Source: Deltaproteobacteria bacterium (lineage in GTDB: Bacteria; Myxococcota; XYA12-FULL-58-9). From it: a DNA stretch of 64,000 nt. Numbering within the stretch: position 1 is the first letter of the stretch; each line of letters begins with the position of its first letter. The DNA lies in contig JACRCV010000101.1 of NCBI GenBank assembly GCA_016218825.1, positions 1 to 64,000 of the forward strand, read 5' to 3'. Below are positions 51,446 to 58,973 of the stretch, piece by piece. The notes beneath the pieces were generated by a model that was given only the letters and a program-made list of their open reading frames with translations, was not told where the DNA came from and searched no databases. The position numbers and the translations under genes are program-made.

Positions 51446-52618
51446 TCAGCCGGGCACGAGGCCTGCCCGACGGATGCGGGTGCGCAGGGTCGAGCGGGCG
51501 ATGCCCAGGCGCTTCGCGGCCTGCGAGAGGTTCCAGTGCTCGGCCGCGAGGACGTGCGCGATCGTGGCCGTGGTCGCACCGTCGCGTACCTCGTGCTGCG
51601 CGCCCGGCTCGCTCGCGAGGGCCGCGCGCACGTGGACACGGCTGATGAGCTCGGCTTCGGTCTCGATCACCACGCGGCGGAGCACGTTCTTGAGCTGCCG
51701 CACGTTGCCGGGCCAGCCGTACTCCTGGAGGGCGCAGAGCGCGTCGGGGTCAAGTCGGCGCGCCCCGTGGTCGGGGGCGAGGTCGTCGAGGACGCGGCGG
51801 GCGAGGAGGGGCATTTCCTCGGCGCGATATCGCAGGGGCGGGAGGTGCAGGAGGAGCCCCGTGAGGCGGTAGTAGAGGTCCTCGCGGAAGAGCCCACGGC
51901 GGACCATCTCGGCGAGGTCGCGGTGAGTCGCAACCACGAGCCGCACATCCACCGTGCGCACTCGTTCGGCGCCGAGGGGCCGCACCTCCCGGGTCTCGAG
52001 GACCCGCAGAAGCGCAGCCTGGGCGTCGGGCATGAGCTCCCCGATCTCGTCGAGGAAGAGCGTACCCTTGTCCGCCTGCTCGAAGAACCCGCGCCGCCTC
52101 GCGATGGCGCCGGTGAAGGCGCCGCGCTCGTGCCCGAAGAGTTCAGAGAGGAGCAGGCTCTCCGGGAACGCCGCGATGTTGACCGCGACGAGGGGCTGCT
52201 TCGCGCGCGGTGAGAGCTGGTGGACTGCACGCGCGACGAGCTCCTTGCCGGTGCCCGTCTCGCCGTGAACGACGACAATTGCGGTAGTCTTCGCGAAGCG
52301 AACGAGCTGTTCCTTGAGGAGCCGCATGGCGGGGGTGCGCCCCAGGATGCCGGTCACCTTCTCGAGCTCCCGGGCGTCGGAGGCAGGCGTCGGGGTGTCG
52401 GGCGCAGCGGGTTCGTAGGTGATCGAGGCGGCGTCGGCGACGCCTCTGCGCGTGTCCATCAGGATGTCCTCCGTGAGGATGACCGCGTGCAGCGCATGGG
52501 CGGCGGCATCGTGCGGTCGGGTGATCGGAACGAACGCGAGAGGCGTCCACTCGTAGCGTACGCGAGGGCCCGCTACGCACACCAGCCGCGGCACGGCGTG
52601 GGATATCCACACCCTCAC
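51446..52618 (-). CDS. Sigma-54-dependent Fis-family transcriptional activator
   Basis: 390 residues. The AAA+ core has Walker A GETGTGKELVARAVH, the sigma-54 loop ELFGHERGAFTGA, Walker B TLFLDEIGEL, the Arg-containing sensor region (FREDLYYRL) and GWPGNVRQLKN. The end is a Fis-type HTH (LSQAAKRLGIARSTLRTRIR). So it hydrolyses ATP to open sigma-54 promoters. The N-terminus (~80 residues) shows no clear sensor domain (only a poor FHA-like stretch), so the input is unknown. Its GTG start overlaps the HerA-like ATPase gene stop by 4 bases. The target genes are not evident, but location suggests control of island transfer functions. Confidence 0.9.
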   Translation of the reverse strand: MRVWISHAVPRLVCVAGPRVRYEWTPLAFVPITRPHDAAAHALHAVILTEDILMDTRRGVADAASITYEPAAPDTPTPASDARELEKVTGILGRTPAMRLLKEQLVRFAKTTAIVVVHGETGTGKELVARAVHQLSPRAKQPLVAVNIAAFPESLLLSELFGHERGAFTGAIARRRGFFEQADKGTLFLDEIGELMPDAQAALLRVLETREVRPLGAERVRTVDVRLVVATHRDLAEMVRRGLFREDLYYRLTGLLLHLPPLRYRAEEMPLLARRVLDDLAPDHGARRLDPDALCALQEYGWPGNVRQLKNVLRRVVIETEAELISRVHVRAALASEPGAQHEVRDGATTATIAHVLAAEHWNLSQAAKRLGIARSTLRTRIRRAGLVPG

Positions 52619-53952
52619 TCGAAGTGGAGGCGGAGGTTCTCGCCCGCGCGCGGCCGCCGCGGCGCGGTCGGCGGCAGCCCCAGATCTTCGACGACCTCCG
52701 CGTCCACGCGCGCACGATCGCGGCCGTACCTCTCGCGACTCAGGCGGCGCAGAAGTTCGGCGCGACCATGCACCTCTCCCACGGGTGGCAACGTCGTCGC
52801 GGTGAAGGGCCGCGTGGTCAACCCATCGACGGCGAGACGCAGCGCGATTTGGTAGCGGTCGAGGCGCACGAGGTCTTCAGCATCGAGTTCGGGCGAGAAC
52901 TCGCGGGCGAGCAGACCCGCGTCCTCGGCGCCGACACGAAAGGTGACGAGCGTCCCGCAGTTTCCCAGGAGCGCGCTTGTGAGGCCCTCGTCGAGCTGTG
53001 CGAGGTGCTGGTGCGCGAGCACGAGCCCGAGCCCGTACTTTCTGGCCTCCGCTAGAAGCTCAGCGAAGCTCTTCGTCACGAAACTTTGAAATTCATCGGC
53101 GACGAGGAGGAAGGGGTGGCGTTCGGCAGGCGCGACGCGAGCGCGCTCAAACGCCGCGAGCTGGAAGGAAGTCGTGAGGACGGCGCCGAGCATCGCGCTC
53201 GCCTGCTCTCCAACAACACCCTTCGCGACGTTGGCGATGAAGACGCGGCGCTTGCGCAGGATCTCCCCGGCCGTGGTTGTGCTCCGATGCTGCCCAAGGA
53301 TCGCGCGTAGATGCGTCGAGGTCAGCGCCGCCGCGAGCTTGTTCTGCACGGGCGCGATGACCCCGGCGAGGAAGGTCCGTGGGTACTGCGCGAACTCCCT
53401 CGTCCAGAAGAACTTCACGAGCGGGTCTTCCACGCGCGCGATGACGCGGGTGCGGAAGGCATCGTCGACGAGCATGCGCAGCGCGCTCAGAAGCGTTGCG
53501 TCCGGCACTTCGAGGAGCGCGAGCAGGGTGTTCCGCAGCACGTGTTCGAGTCGCGGGCCCCACGACTCGAAGAACACCTTCTTGAAAATCCCGACGACGC
53601 CGCTTACGACACGCGCTCGATCACGCGCGGCGACGTGTTCGAGCAAGTTCCAGCCGAGGGGGCGCAGCTCTTCGCCGGCGTCGAGCACGACGACATCGTT
53701 CGTACGCGACGTGGGCACCTGATCGAGCACGCGCTCGGCGAGATCGCCGTGGGGGTCGATGAGGGCGAGGCCCATCCCCCGCTCGATGGCGCCCATCGCG
53801 AGACGTTCGAGGAGCGCGGACTTCCCGACGCCCGTGCGCCCGAGGACATGCACGTGCCGGAGAAGATCTGCCTCGCGAATGCCGAAGACGCGCCCGCGCT
53901 GGAGGCGGGCGTCGATGGCCCCGAGAGGCAGAAGGTCATCGTGGTGGTTCAT
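52615..53952 (-). CDS. HerA/TraG-like ATPase (copy 2)
   Basis: 445 residues. HVHVLGRTGVGKSALLERLA (~33-52) is Walker A with the usual N-terminal HerA/VirD4 context, followed by LALIDPHGDLAERVLDQVP, a DPHGD motif of the type IV coupling/DUF87 group. Walker B is FLLVADEFQSF (~265), then KYGLGLVLAHQHLAQLDEGL and GNCGTLVTFRVGAEDA, typical of coupling proteins. No transmembrane helices are seen, so it may need a membrane partner. It is unlike copy 1 (36429-38075) in sequence detail but has the same motif order. The replication-relaxation gene lies upstream on the same strand. Confidence 0.88.
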   Translation of the reverse strand: MNHHDDLLPLGAIDARLQRGRVFGIREADLLRHVHVLGRTGVGKSALLERLAMGAIERGMGLALIDPHGDLAERVLDQVPTSRTNDVVVLDAGEELRPLGWNLLEHVAARDRARVVSGVVGIFKKVFFESWGPRLEHVLRNTLLALLEVPDATLLSALRMLVDDAFRTRVIARVEDPLVKFFWTREFAQYPRTFLAGVIAPVQNKLAAALTSTHLRAILGQHRSTTTAGEILRKRRVFIANVAKGVVGEQASAMLGAVLTTSFQLAAFERARVAPAERHPFLLVADEFQSFVTKSFAELLAEARKYGLGLVLAHQHLAQLDEGLTSALLGNCGTLVTFRVGAEDAGLLAREFSPELDAEDLVRLDRYQIALRLAVDGLTTRPFTATTLPPVGEVHGRAELLRRLSRERYGRDRARVDAEVVEDLGLPPTAPRRPRAGENLRLHFE

Positions 53953-53958
53953 GGAAAC

Positions 53959-53988
53959 GAGCGCTCGCTCCCCTTCGTGAGGGAGCGA
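53959..53988. repeat. Perfect hairpin between ATPase and replication-relaxation genes
   Basis: CGCTCGCTCCC (53959-53969) pairs with GGGAGCGAGCG (53978-53988), loop CTTCGTGA. It lies just upstream of the HerA-like gene start (7-36 bases). It could be an operator, an attenuator or an element for mobilisation. No T-tract follows, so a simple terminator is less likely. Confidence 0.5.
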
Positions 53989-54136
53989 GCGATGGAGCTG
54001 TCTTCGTGTGCCCTCCTGCGCCGCGGCTCTCGCGGGGCGCTGTCCCCGTGAGGCGAGACCGTCGCGTCGAAGTCAGCGCATCGCGACGACGGACCCGCCC
54101 GTGTGGTGGCGGCAGATCCGGCAGGAGGGCGAGATG

Positions 54137-54976
54137 TCAGGGGCGAAAGAGCGCCCGAGGGTGATCCTCCCCGGCCTTGGCGACGAAGGCCGTCGCATCG
54201 AGGAGGCGCTCGGGCGCGGCCACATCGACGGCGTCGTGCGGGAGGAACCAGAGGAGCCCCGAGCCGCGCTTGTCCACGGCACCGATGGCGAGGTCACGCA
54301 GGCGCATGAGGCGCTGCGGTCGGGGTGCGACCGTGATGACGCGCGTCGCGGCGAGGCCGAATCGTCGGACGGGTCCGCCGTCGGCCCACCAGGCGTGGTA
54401 CCCGGCGTACTTGAGGCGCATGGTCTTCGTCGAGACCGTGCCCATGTCGGTCTCGAGGAGGAGCCCCATGCGCCTGCCGTGGTGCTCGACGATGGCGAGG
54501 GCATCCGCGACGAGTGGCACGCGCACGGCGTGGCCCTTCTCCGCGAGATGGACCACGTCGCCGATCTTCTCGCGCGCGGTCTGCCACGAGAGGAGGCGGA
54601 GATCACCGCGGGCATCGAGCGCTTCGAGTGCGAGACCGAACTCGTTCACGAGGAGCTCGTGTGCGAGAGAGAAGGCGCTACGGAGCGTGCGTGTGGTCCG
54701 CGGACGCAGGCGTTCTCGATCGACATCGACGAGGGCGAGGCCCGCGGGCGTGAGCGCGTATGCGGGAGCATGGTCTCGCACCGCGAACGTGCTGGGCCGA
54801 AGCTCGCGCAGAGCGCCGTCGCCGACGAGCATCGCGAAGGTGGCTTCGAGCTCCGTCGCCTCCTTTCCGAGCCGCGCCGCGAGCTGACGCACCGACGCGA
54901 AGCGATGGCGCGCAAGCAGCCGCAGCGCGTCAGGAAGCCATGCCGGGCGCGGAGCGAGGAGAGAATCTTGGAGCAT
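54137..54976 (-). CDS. Replication-relaxation family protein (copy 2)
   Basis: 279 residues. A winged-helix N-terminus (ALRLLARHRFASVRQLAARL, FAMLVGDGALRELRPSTF, YALTPAGLALVDVD) is followed by the family core: LLETDMGTVSTKTMRLKYAG, FGLAATRVITVAPRPQRL and a C-terminal helical part. The start overlaps the next upstream gene by 47 bases. Together with the HerA-like ATPase downstream this repeats the pairing seen at 36.4-40.0 kb. The second half lacks the EVDLGTE spelling of copy 1 but keeps ETDMGT in its place. Confidence 0.75.
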   Translation of the reverse strand: MLQDSLLAPRPAWLPDALRLLARHRFASVRQLAARLGKEATELEATFAMLVGDGALRELRPSTFAVRDHAPAYALTPAGLALVDVDRERLRPRTTRTLRSAFSLAHELLVNEFGLALEALDARGDLRLLSWQTAREKIGDVVHLAEKGHAVRVPLVADALAIVEHHGRRMGLLLETDMGTVSTKTMRLKYAGYHAWWADGGPVRRFGLAATRVITVAPRPQRLMRLRDLAIGAVDKRGSGLLWFLPHDAVDVAAPERLLDATAFVAKAGEDHPRALFRP

Positions 54977-55409
54977 AGTGGCGGGGAGGCAGCGGGTGAT
55001 GGAGCAGGATCGCGAGCGCGATGCGCGTGACGTTCATGGCCGCCTGCGAAGGCGCGAGGTGTTGCAACTCGGGGTAGGTCGCGCGCACGTGATCAATCGA
55101 GGGCGCGAGCGCTACGACACGCGCGAAGTCAGTGACGGAGAGCACAACGAGAGCGACGCCGGGATGGGTCGCGCACGCGAGGTCTCGATGCAGGGCCGCG
55201 TGGCTGCGAGCGCCGTGCGGTAGGAGGACGACGTGCGAGGGCTTCACCTGGAGTGTGAGCCGTCGAAGCGCAGGCGCGGCGCGTCGGCGTCGCAGCGTGC
55301 CCGCGCCCTTCAGCTCCCACGCGTCGAGCGCGGCGTACCGCAGGGTGGAGCCGCGCGTGTCGACGACGAGAACGCGGGGATCTCGGCGGGGCGGAAGAGG
55401 TTCAAACAT
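54930..55409 (-). CDS. Small RNase H-like-fold protein (copy 1)
   Basis: 159 residues. The start RVLVVDTRGSTLRYAALDAW has the strand-turn-strand pattern of RuvC/RNase H-like folds, followed by LQVKPSHVVLLPHGARSHAA. The later part is helical. The acidic residues needed for nuclease activity are not all evident, so it may be an inactive relative. It resembles the protein at 56297-56905, which opens SRVLCLTLRSGSVGHAVLDG. It overlaps the replication-relaxation gene by 47 bases and the gene at 55402 by 8 bases. Confidence 0.5.
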   Translation of the reverse strand: MFEPLPPRRDPRVLVVDTRGSTLRYAALDAWELKGAGTLRRRRAAPALRRLTLQVKPSHVVLLPHGARSHAALHRDLACATHPGVALVVLSVTDFARVVALAPSIDHVRATYPELQHLAPSQAAMNVTRIALAILLHHPLPPRHYAPRFSPRSAPGMAS

Positions 55410-55956
55410 AGGACTTTGATGGGTGAGTGAGTCGGCGGATCACGGCGGTGAAGTACGCGCCGGGTCGGCCGCGGAGTTCGTGCTTGCGGGAGAGCGTCTC
55501 GGCGAGGGCAGTGCGGAGGTCCTCGACGGAGGTCTTCGCGACGAGGGTCTTGTAGAAGGCGAGGTTCGCGGCGTCGTCGAGCAGGCCAGCGAGTTCTTCG
55601 GCGGTGAGGCTCCCCGTGGACACCCCGGTCTCGCGCGCACGCGCGTCGGAGGGTTCCGAGAGAACCGTTCCGCAACGTTCCGTAACCGTTTGTTTTTCAG
55701 GGGGAACCGTTACCGTCCGAACCGTAGGGACCGTTCCGAACCGTTCGGAACCCTCCCCAACCCCTCCCTTTGGTTCTCTCCCCTGGGAAGCAGGGGTCTC
55801 GTCGTGGTCGAGGAACGACAAGACCAGCCGGGAGGTGGACTCTCGGAGCGTAGCGAGGGGGAGGTGCAGCGTGGCCGCGAGGGCGGCGAGCGGCACGCGT
55901 CGGAAGATTCCCGCGAGTCCGAGGAGGATCTCGACCTCGGGGCCCTGGGCCATCAT
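55402..55956 (-). CDS. Hypothetical protein of the replication operon
   Basis: 184 residues. An N-terminal HTH-like region (RRVPLAALAATLHLPLATLR) precedes a Thr/Val-rich, probably disordered linker (GTVPTVRTVTVPPEKQTVTE), whose DNA has three to four near-repeats of CGTTCCG/AACCGT. The C-terminal helices are FYKTLVAKTSVEDLRTALAE. No family is recognised. It overlaps both neighbours by a few bases (ATGATGG start overlapping the upstream gene). A role in replication or control of the element is a guess. Confidence 0.55.
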   Translation of the reverse strand: MMAQGPEVEILLGLAGIFRRVPLAALAATLHLPLATLRESTSRLVLSFLDHDETPASQGREPKGGVGEGSERFGTVPTVRTVTVPPEKQTVTERCGTVLSEPSDARARETGVSTGSLTAEELAGLLDDAANLAFYKTLVAKTSVEDLRTALAETLSRKHELRGRPGAYFTAVIRRLTHPSKSYV

Positions 55957-56300
55957 GGGGTATCAGGCTCGACCGGCAGATTGGCAGGGGGTTCACCTTC
56001 GCTTCGAAGCGCGGGGACTTCGTAGCAGCGGAGAGCGGCGGGACCGCGTGACCAGAGTTCGAGGTGCCCCAGGGCGACGAGATGCGTGAGCATGGCGTCG
56101 ATCGTGGAGGGCGAGGCCGTCGGCTCGTCGCCATGGGCGAGCTCGTCGCAGAGGCGTAGGGCCGTAGTCCACGCGCGCCGGGTACGTGGGCAGGCGCCGA
56201 GCACGACGGCAAGGAAGACCCGCAGCTCCTGGCCGGGGAGGGTCCCTACCGCCCGTGTGAGGGCCTCGCGGCGAAGGGTGAGGTGCTGGCCGGGGGTCAT
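55953..56300 (-). CDS. Small winged-helix-like protein
   Basis: 115 residues from the ATG overlapping the upstream gene stop (ATGA). LTLRREALTRAVGTLPGQEL, LRLCDELAHGDEPTASPSTI and AMLTHLVALGHLELWSRGPA fit a winged helix-turn-helix of the type seen in plasmid replication initiators and regulators. It lies in a chain of five overlapping minus-strand genes. Confidence 0.55.
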   Translation of the reverse strand: MTPGQHLTLRREALTRAVGTLPGQELRVFLAVVLGACPRTRRAWTTALRLCDELAHGDEPTASPSTIDAMLTHLVALGHLELWSRGPAALRCYEVPALRSEGEPPANLPVEPDTP

Positions 56301-56905
56301 ACGGCGCGGGGGGCAAGCCGGCGCTCTGCGGCGAGGATGGCCGCGTGGAAGGCCGGGATACGAAAGGCACCGGGGCGGGCCAGCGCGGCGGCGACGCGCG
56401 GGTGGTACTCGACGAGCACGGCGAGCGCGATCGCGATCGCGTACCACGCCGGGCGCCAGTACCAGGCCAGCTTGTCGGAGCTCGAGACCGCGGGCGTGAC
56501 CTCGGGAACGAAGTGGGTTGCGAGCTGGCTCACGATCTCGTCGGGCATCGCCGTGTAGCGGAGATGGGTGACGAGGAGGACAGCGGCATCGCGCAGGCGC
56601 TTCATGCTGCTCGCGATGCCGAGGCGGTGGAGGTGCTTCGCGAGGCGCTCTGCGAGCTCGACCCGTTCAGACCATTTTTTCCCGGGAAGTCCGAGAACGA
56701 CGCGGTTGGGACGGAAGCGGCGGCAGGAGGTCGTGAGGAGGCGGACGATCGCGCGAAAGCGCGCCTTGGGAGCGAGGTGATCGAGGCGGCTCGTGAAGAA
56801 CGAGCCCTCCGCGACCCCGTACCCGTCGAGAACCGCGTGCCCGACGCTACCGGAGCGCAAAGTAAGACAGAGCACGCGTGATGAGTGCTGCACAGGAGGA
56901 GACAT
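56297..56905 (-). CDS. RNase H-like-fold protein (copy 2) with helical extension
   Basis: 202 residues. SRVLCLTLRSGSVGHAVLDG and FRPNRVVLGLPGKKWSERVE recall the RuvC/RNase H-like fold of the shorter paralogue downstream (54930-55409). The C-terminal half is helical (LRDAAVLLVTHLRYTAMPDE; AWYAIAIALAVLVEYHPRVA) and may touch the membrane. It is the first gene of the minus-strand chain that runs to the DUF932 gene, so the promoter should be in the 308 bases beyond 56905. Confidence 0.5.
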   Translation of the reverse strand: MSPPVQHSSRVLCLTLRSGSVGHAVLDGYGVAEGSFFTSRLDHLAPKARFRAIVRLLTTSCRRFRPNRVVLGLPGKKWSERVELAERLAKHLHRLGIASSMKRLRDAAVLLVTHLRYTAMPDEIVSQLATHFVPEVTPAVSSSDKLAWYWRPAWYAIAIALAVLVEYHPRVAAALARPGAFRIPAFHAAILAAERRLAPRAV

Positions 56906-57213
56906 TGAACCAATGGCACCATGCCTTGACGAAGAGAGACCCGACTTTTAGGGTGGGCTCTCCCATGGTTTGGGCGTGGGGCGAGTTATGAGCGCTGCGG
57001 GCGTCAGCCAGACTTCACGCAGCGACTCGGATGACTAAGGTTCCAATATATTCGCTCAACCATGGGCACAAAACCAGCCGCGGCGAACGATCACCTATCC
57101 ACATGTGGATGAATGCTCGCTTGCCGCGGCTGGTTTTGCGTTGAGCAGTTCGTGCAATCTGAAGAGATGCGGGGCGCTAAGCCCTGCCCTTCTCATCTCT
57201 TCTAGAAAATAAT
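56906..57213. promoter_or_regulatory. Divergent intergenic region with a long hairpin
   Basis: No gene is seen. This region separates the minus-strand replication/ATPase chain from the plus-strand xis/int pair and is AT-richer than its surroundings. The long inverted repeat at 57070-57137 is listed separately. It is the likely site of both promoters and a candidate origin of transfer or replication for the element. Confidence 0.5.
57070..57137. repeat. Long inverted repeat with inner palindrome
   Basis: AAAACCAGCCGCGGC (57070-57084) pairs perfectly with GCCGCGGCTGGTTTT (57123-57137), a 15-base stem. Inside the 38-base loop is a second palindrome, ATCCACATGTGGAT (57097-57110). A T-tract on each strand follows the stem, as in a bidirectional terminator. 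The inner palindrome suggests in addition an operator or a nick-site structure. Confidence 0.7.
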
Positions 57214-57510
57214 ATGCTTCATGAGCAAACCGGGTCCGCGCCTGTCAAGGCGCCGATACAACAGGGTGATCTTTCACAACCTACTATGACTGAAACCGTC
57301 TCGCTCCCCGCGGGAGACACTTCGTTCGTGTCTCCGAGGGAGCTTGCGCATCATCTTCGTGTCACGACCGACTGCATCTACCGACTCGTCGCGAAGCGGG
57401 CGCTTCCCGCGTACCGCGTTCTCCGCAGGATTCTCTTTCGCCGAAGCGATGTCGAGCGTTGGCTCGACGCGCACCGGACGGAGGTCCGCGACAAAGACGT
57501 ATGGCGGTAA
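57214..57510 (+). CDS. Excisionase-type HTH protein
   Basis: 98 residues from the ATG at 57214; an ATG at 57286 (MTETVSLPAG) is an alternative start. The core SPRELAHHLRVTTDCIYRLV, followed by AYRVLRRILFRRSDVERWL, is the excisionase/MerR-like winged helix (DNA-binding domain of the Xis/excisionase family). It overlaps the integrase start by 10 bases. It should direct excision of the element or regulate int. GC content is visibly lower than in the neighbouring operons. Confidence 0.75.
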   Translation: MLHEQTGSAPVKAPIQQGDLSQPTMTETVSLPAGDTSFVSPRELAHHLRVTTDCIYRLVAKRALPAYRVLRRILFRRSDVERWLDAHRTEVRDKDVWR

Positions 57511-58652
57511 GAAAGGTTAAGGGATCTTGGTGGGTGGACTTCATGTACAACGGCGAACGGCTACGAAAACCGAGCCCTGGCAACTCGAAGGCATCCGCCG
57601 AGCAGTTTGAGGCCTTCTTGCGTCAACTGGTCGCACAACATGGGTCCGTACGAGAGGTACTCAAGATTCGCAAACCTACGAAGTCCCAGGCGTGCATTAC
57701 GCTCGCGGAGTTCATGCCACGTTGGTTCGAGGGGTACGTCGCCGTCTACAATCGGCCCAAGGAACAGCATCAAAAGCGCTGCGCGTTTCGTGCGCATCTA
57801 CTACAGAGTTTCGGTACGCTGCGTCTTAATGCGATCACCACTGAGGTGATCGAACGGTACAAGGCGAAGAAGAAACTGTCAGGGCTTACACCGAAAACAA
57901 TCAACAACCATCTCGCCATCCTTCGCAAGTGCCTAGCAACAGCCAGAGATTGGAACTTGCTAACTGAGGTTCCGCATGTGCCGACGCTGAGAACGAGTCG
58001 CCCATCGTTCCGCTATCTCAGCGAATCGGAGGAGAAAGCTCTCCTGGCGGCGACTCCACCCTGCCAACTGCGTTCGATGATCTTGGTGGCGCTTCGTACC
58101 GGGCTACGGTTCTCGGAGTTGACTGCGTTACGCTGGGAAGATATTGACCTCAACCGGGGTCTACTCGCCGTCCATCGCTCGATCGTCGAGGGGCATATTG
58201 GCCCGACCAAGAACCTCCGCAGCCGCCACATTCGGCTGACCCGTGAGGTTCTTGATGTGCTCCAGGCCACGCCGAAGGAGCACCCGCTAGTGTTCCAGCA
58301 CGACGGCGCTCCAGTTCATCAACAGGTGGCGATAAAGCGTCTTCGTCGGCTTTCCAAACGCGCTGGAATTGAACCCGCCACTTGGCATGATCTACGACAT
58401 ACGTTCGCGAGTCGGCTCGTCGCACGCGGTGCTCCGCTTCCAGCGGTGCAACAACTTCTCGGGCACGCGGACATCGCGATGACGATGCGGTACACGCACC
58501 TTGCTCCTGATACTGTAAGCAGTGCGATGGACCTTCTCGAAGAAAGATGGGTGTTCTTGAACAGAGACTCCGAAGGTGAATTGTCATCTAATTGTCACCA
58601 AGCCGTACTTTCACCCACGCAACAGTCAAGCGCGCAGTCCGAAACGCGATGA
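57501..58652 (+). CDS. int: Tyrosine integrase
   Basis: 383 residues, from the ATG at 57501. An arm-binding region (AVRKVKGSWWVDFMYNGERL) and a core-binding SAM-like domain (~70-170) precede the catalytic domain: Arg in LRTGLRFSELTALRW (~200), the beta-hairpin Lys region (GHIGPTKNLRSRHIRLT), HDLRHTFASRL (~296), LLGHADIAMTMRYTHL with the catalytic Tyr (~330). All catalytic residues are present. It lies just left of a tRNA 3' fragment, the classical int-attachment-site layout. GC content is near 55%, far below the surroundings, so it is a recent arrival or comes from a different donor. Confidence 0.92.
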   Translation: MAVRKVKGSWWVDFMYNGERLRKPSPGNSKASAEQFEAFLRQLVAQHGSVREVLKIRKPTKSQACITLAEFMPRWFEGYVAVYNRPKEQHQKRCAFRAHLLQSFGTLRLNAITTEVIERYKAKKKLSGLTPKTINNHLAILRKCLATARDWNLLTEVPHVPTLRTSRPSFRYLSESEEKALLAATPPCQLRSMILVALRTGLRFSELTALRWEDIDLNRGLLAVHRSIVEGHIGPTKNLRSRHIRLTREVLDVLQATPKEHPLVFQHDGAPVHQQVAIKRLRRLSKRAGIEPATWHDLRHTFASRLVARGAPLPAVQQLLGHADIAMTMRYTHLAPDTVSSAMDLLEERWVFLNRDSEGELSSNCHQAVLSPTQQSSAQSETR

Positions 58653-58973
58653 ATTGTGGCTCTACTCAAACGAAAAGCACCGCCTTACGGCGATGCTCTT
58701 CGATGGCGGGTGCGAAGGGATTCGAACCCTCTCTTGGTTTCCGATCCGAGTCGATCCAGAACGATCCTTCCTGTCAACAGAGCCGAATTGTTGGCTCCTG
58801 AATCGGCGCCTTTTCGATCCGAATTGATCCAAACTTATCCTTAATTGTCATCCTGTTGTCACCCGACCTGCTGCGACGTCCGTCCTTTTTGGGCGGGCGT
58901 TTGCGTTCACGCTGGTCACGCCTCCTTCCTCACGGTCGAGCTGGGTGAGAGCTGATCCTCTTCGTCGAGTGCA
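58653..58973. other. Attachment-site region: tRNA 3' fragment and arm-like repeats
   Basis: At 58707-58734 the minus strand reads GAGGG-TTCGAAT-CCCTT then CGCACCC-G-CCA, i.e. a tRNA T-arm and acceptor 3' strand with CCA, but no 5' half follows. This is the 3' fragment left or carried by an element integrated in a tRNA gene (not the tRNA-Pro at 25039). To its right are direct repeats GATCCGAGTCGATCCAGAAC (from 58743) and GATCCGAATTGATCCAAAC (from 58817), and ATTGTCATCnnnTTGTCACC occurs on both sides (58579 and 58843), as expected for integrase arm sites. No gene is present. Confidence 0.7.

Noticed and set aside
58576-58844. Short plus-strand frames after the integrase (e.g. reading AKGFEPSLGFRSES)
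   Set aside because: This text is the known spurious translation of a tRNA 3' end; no real gene.
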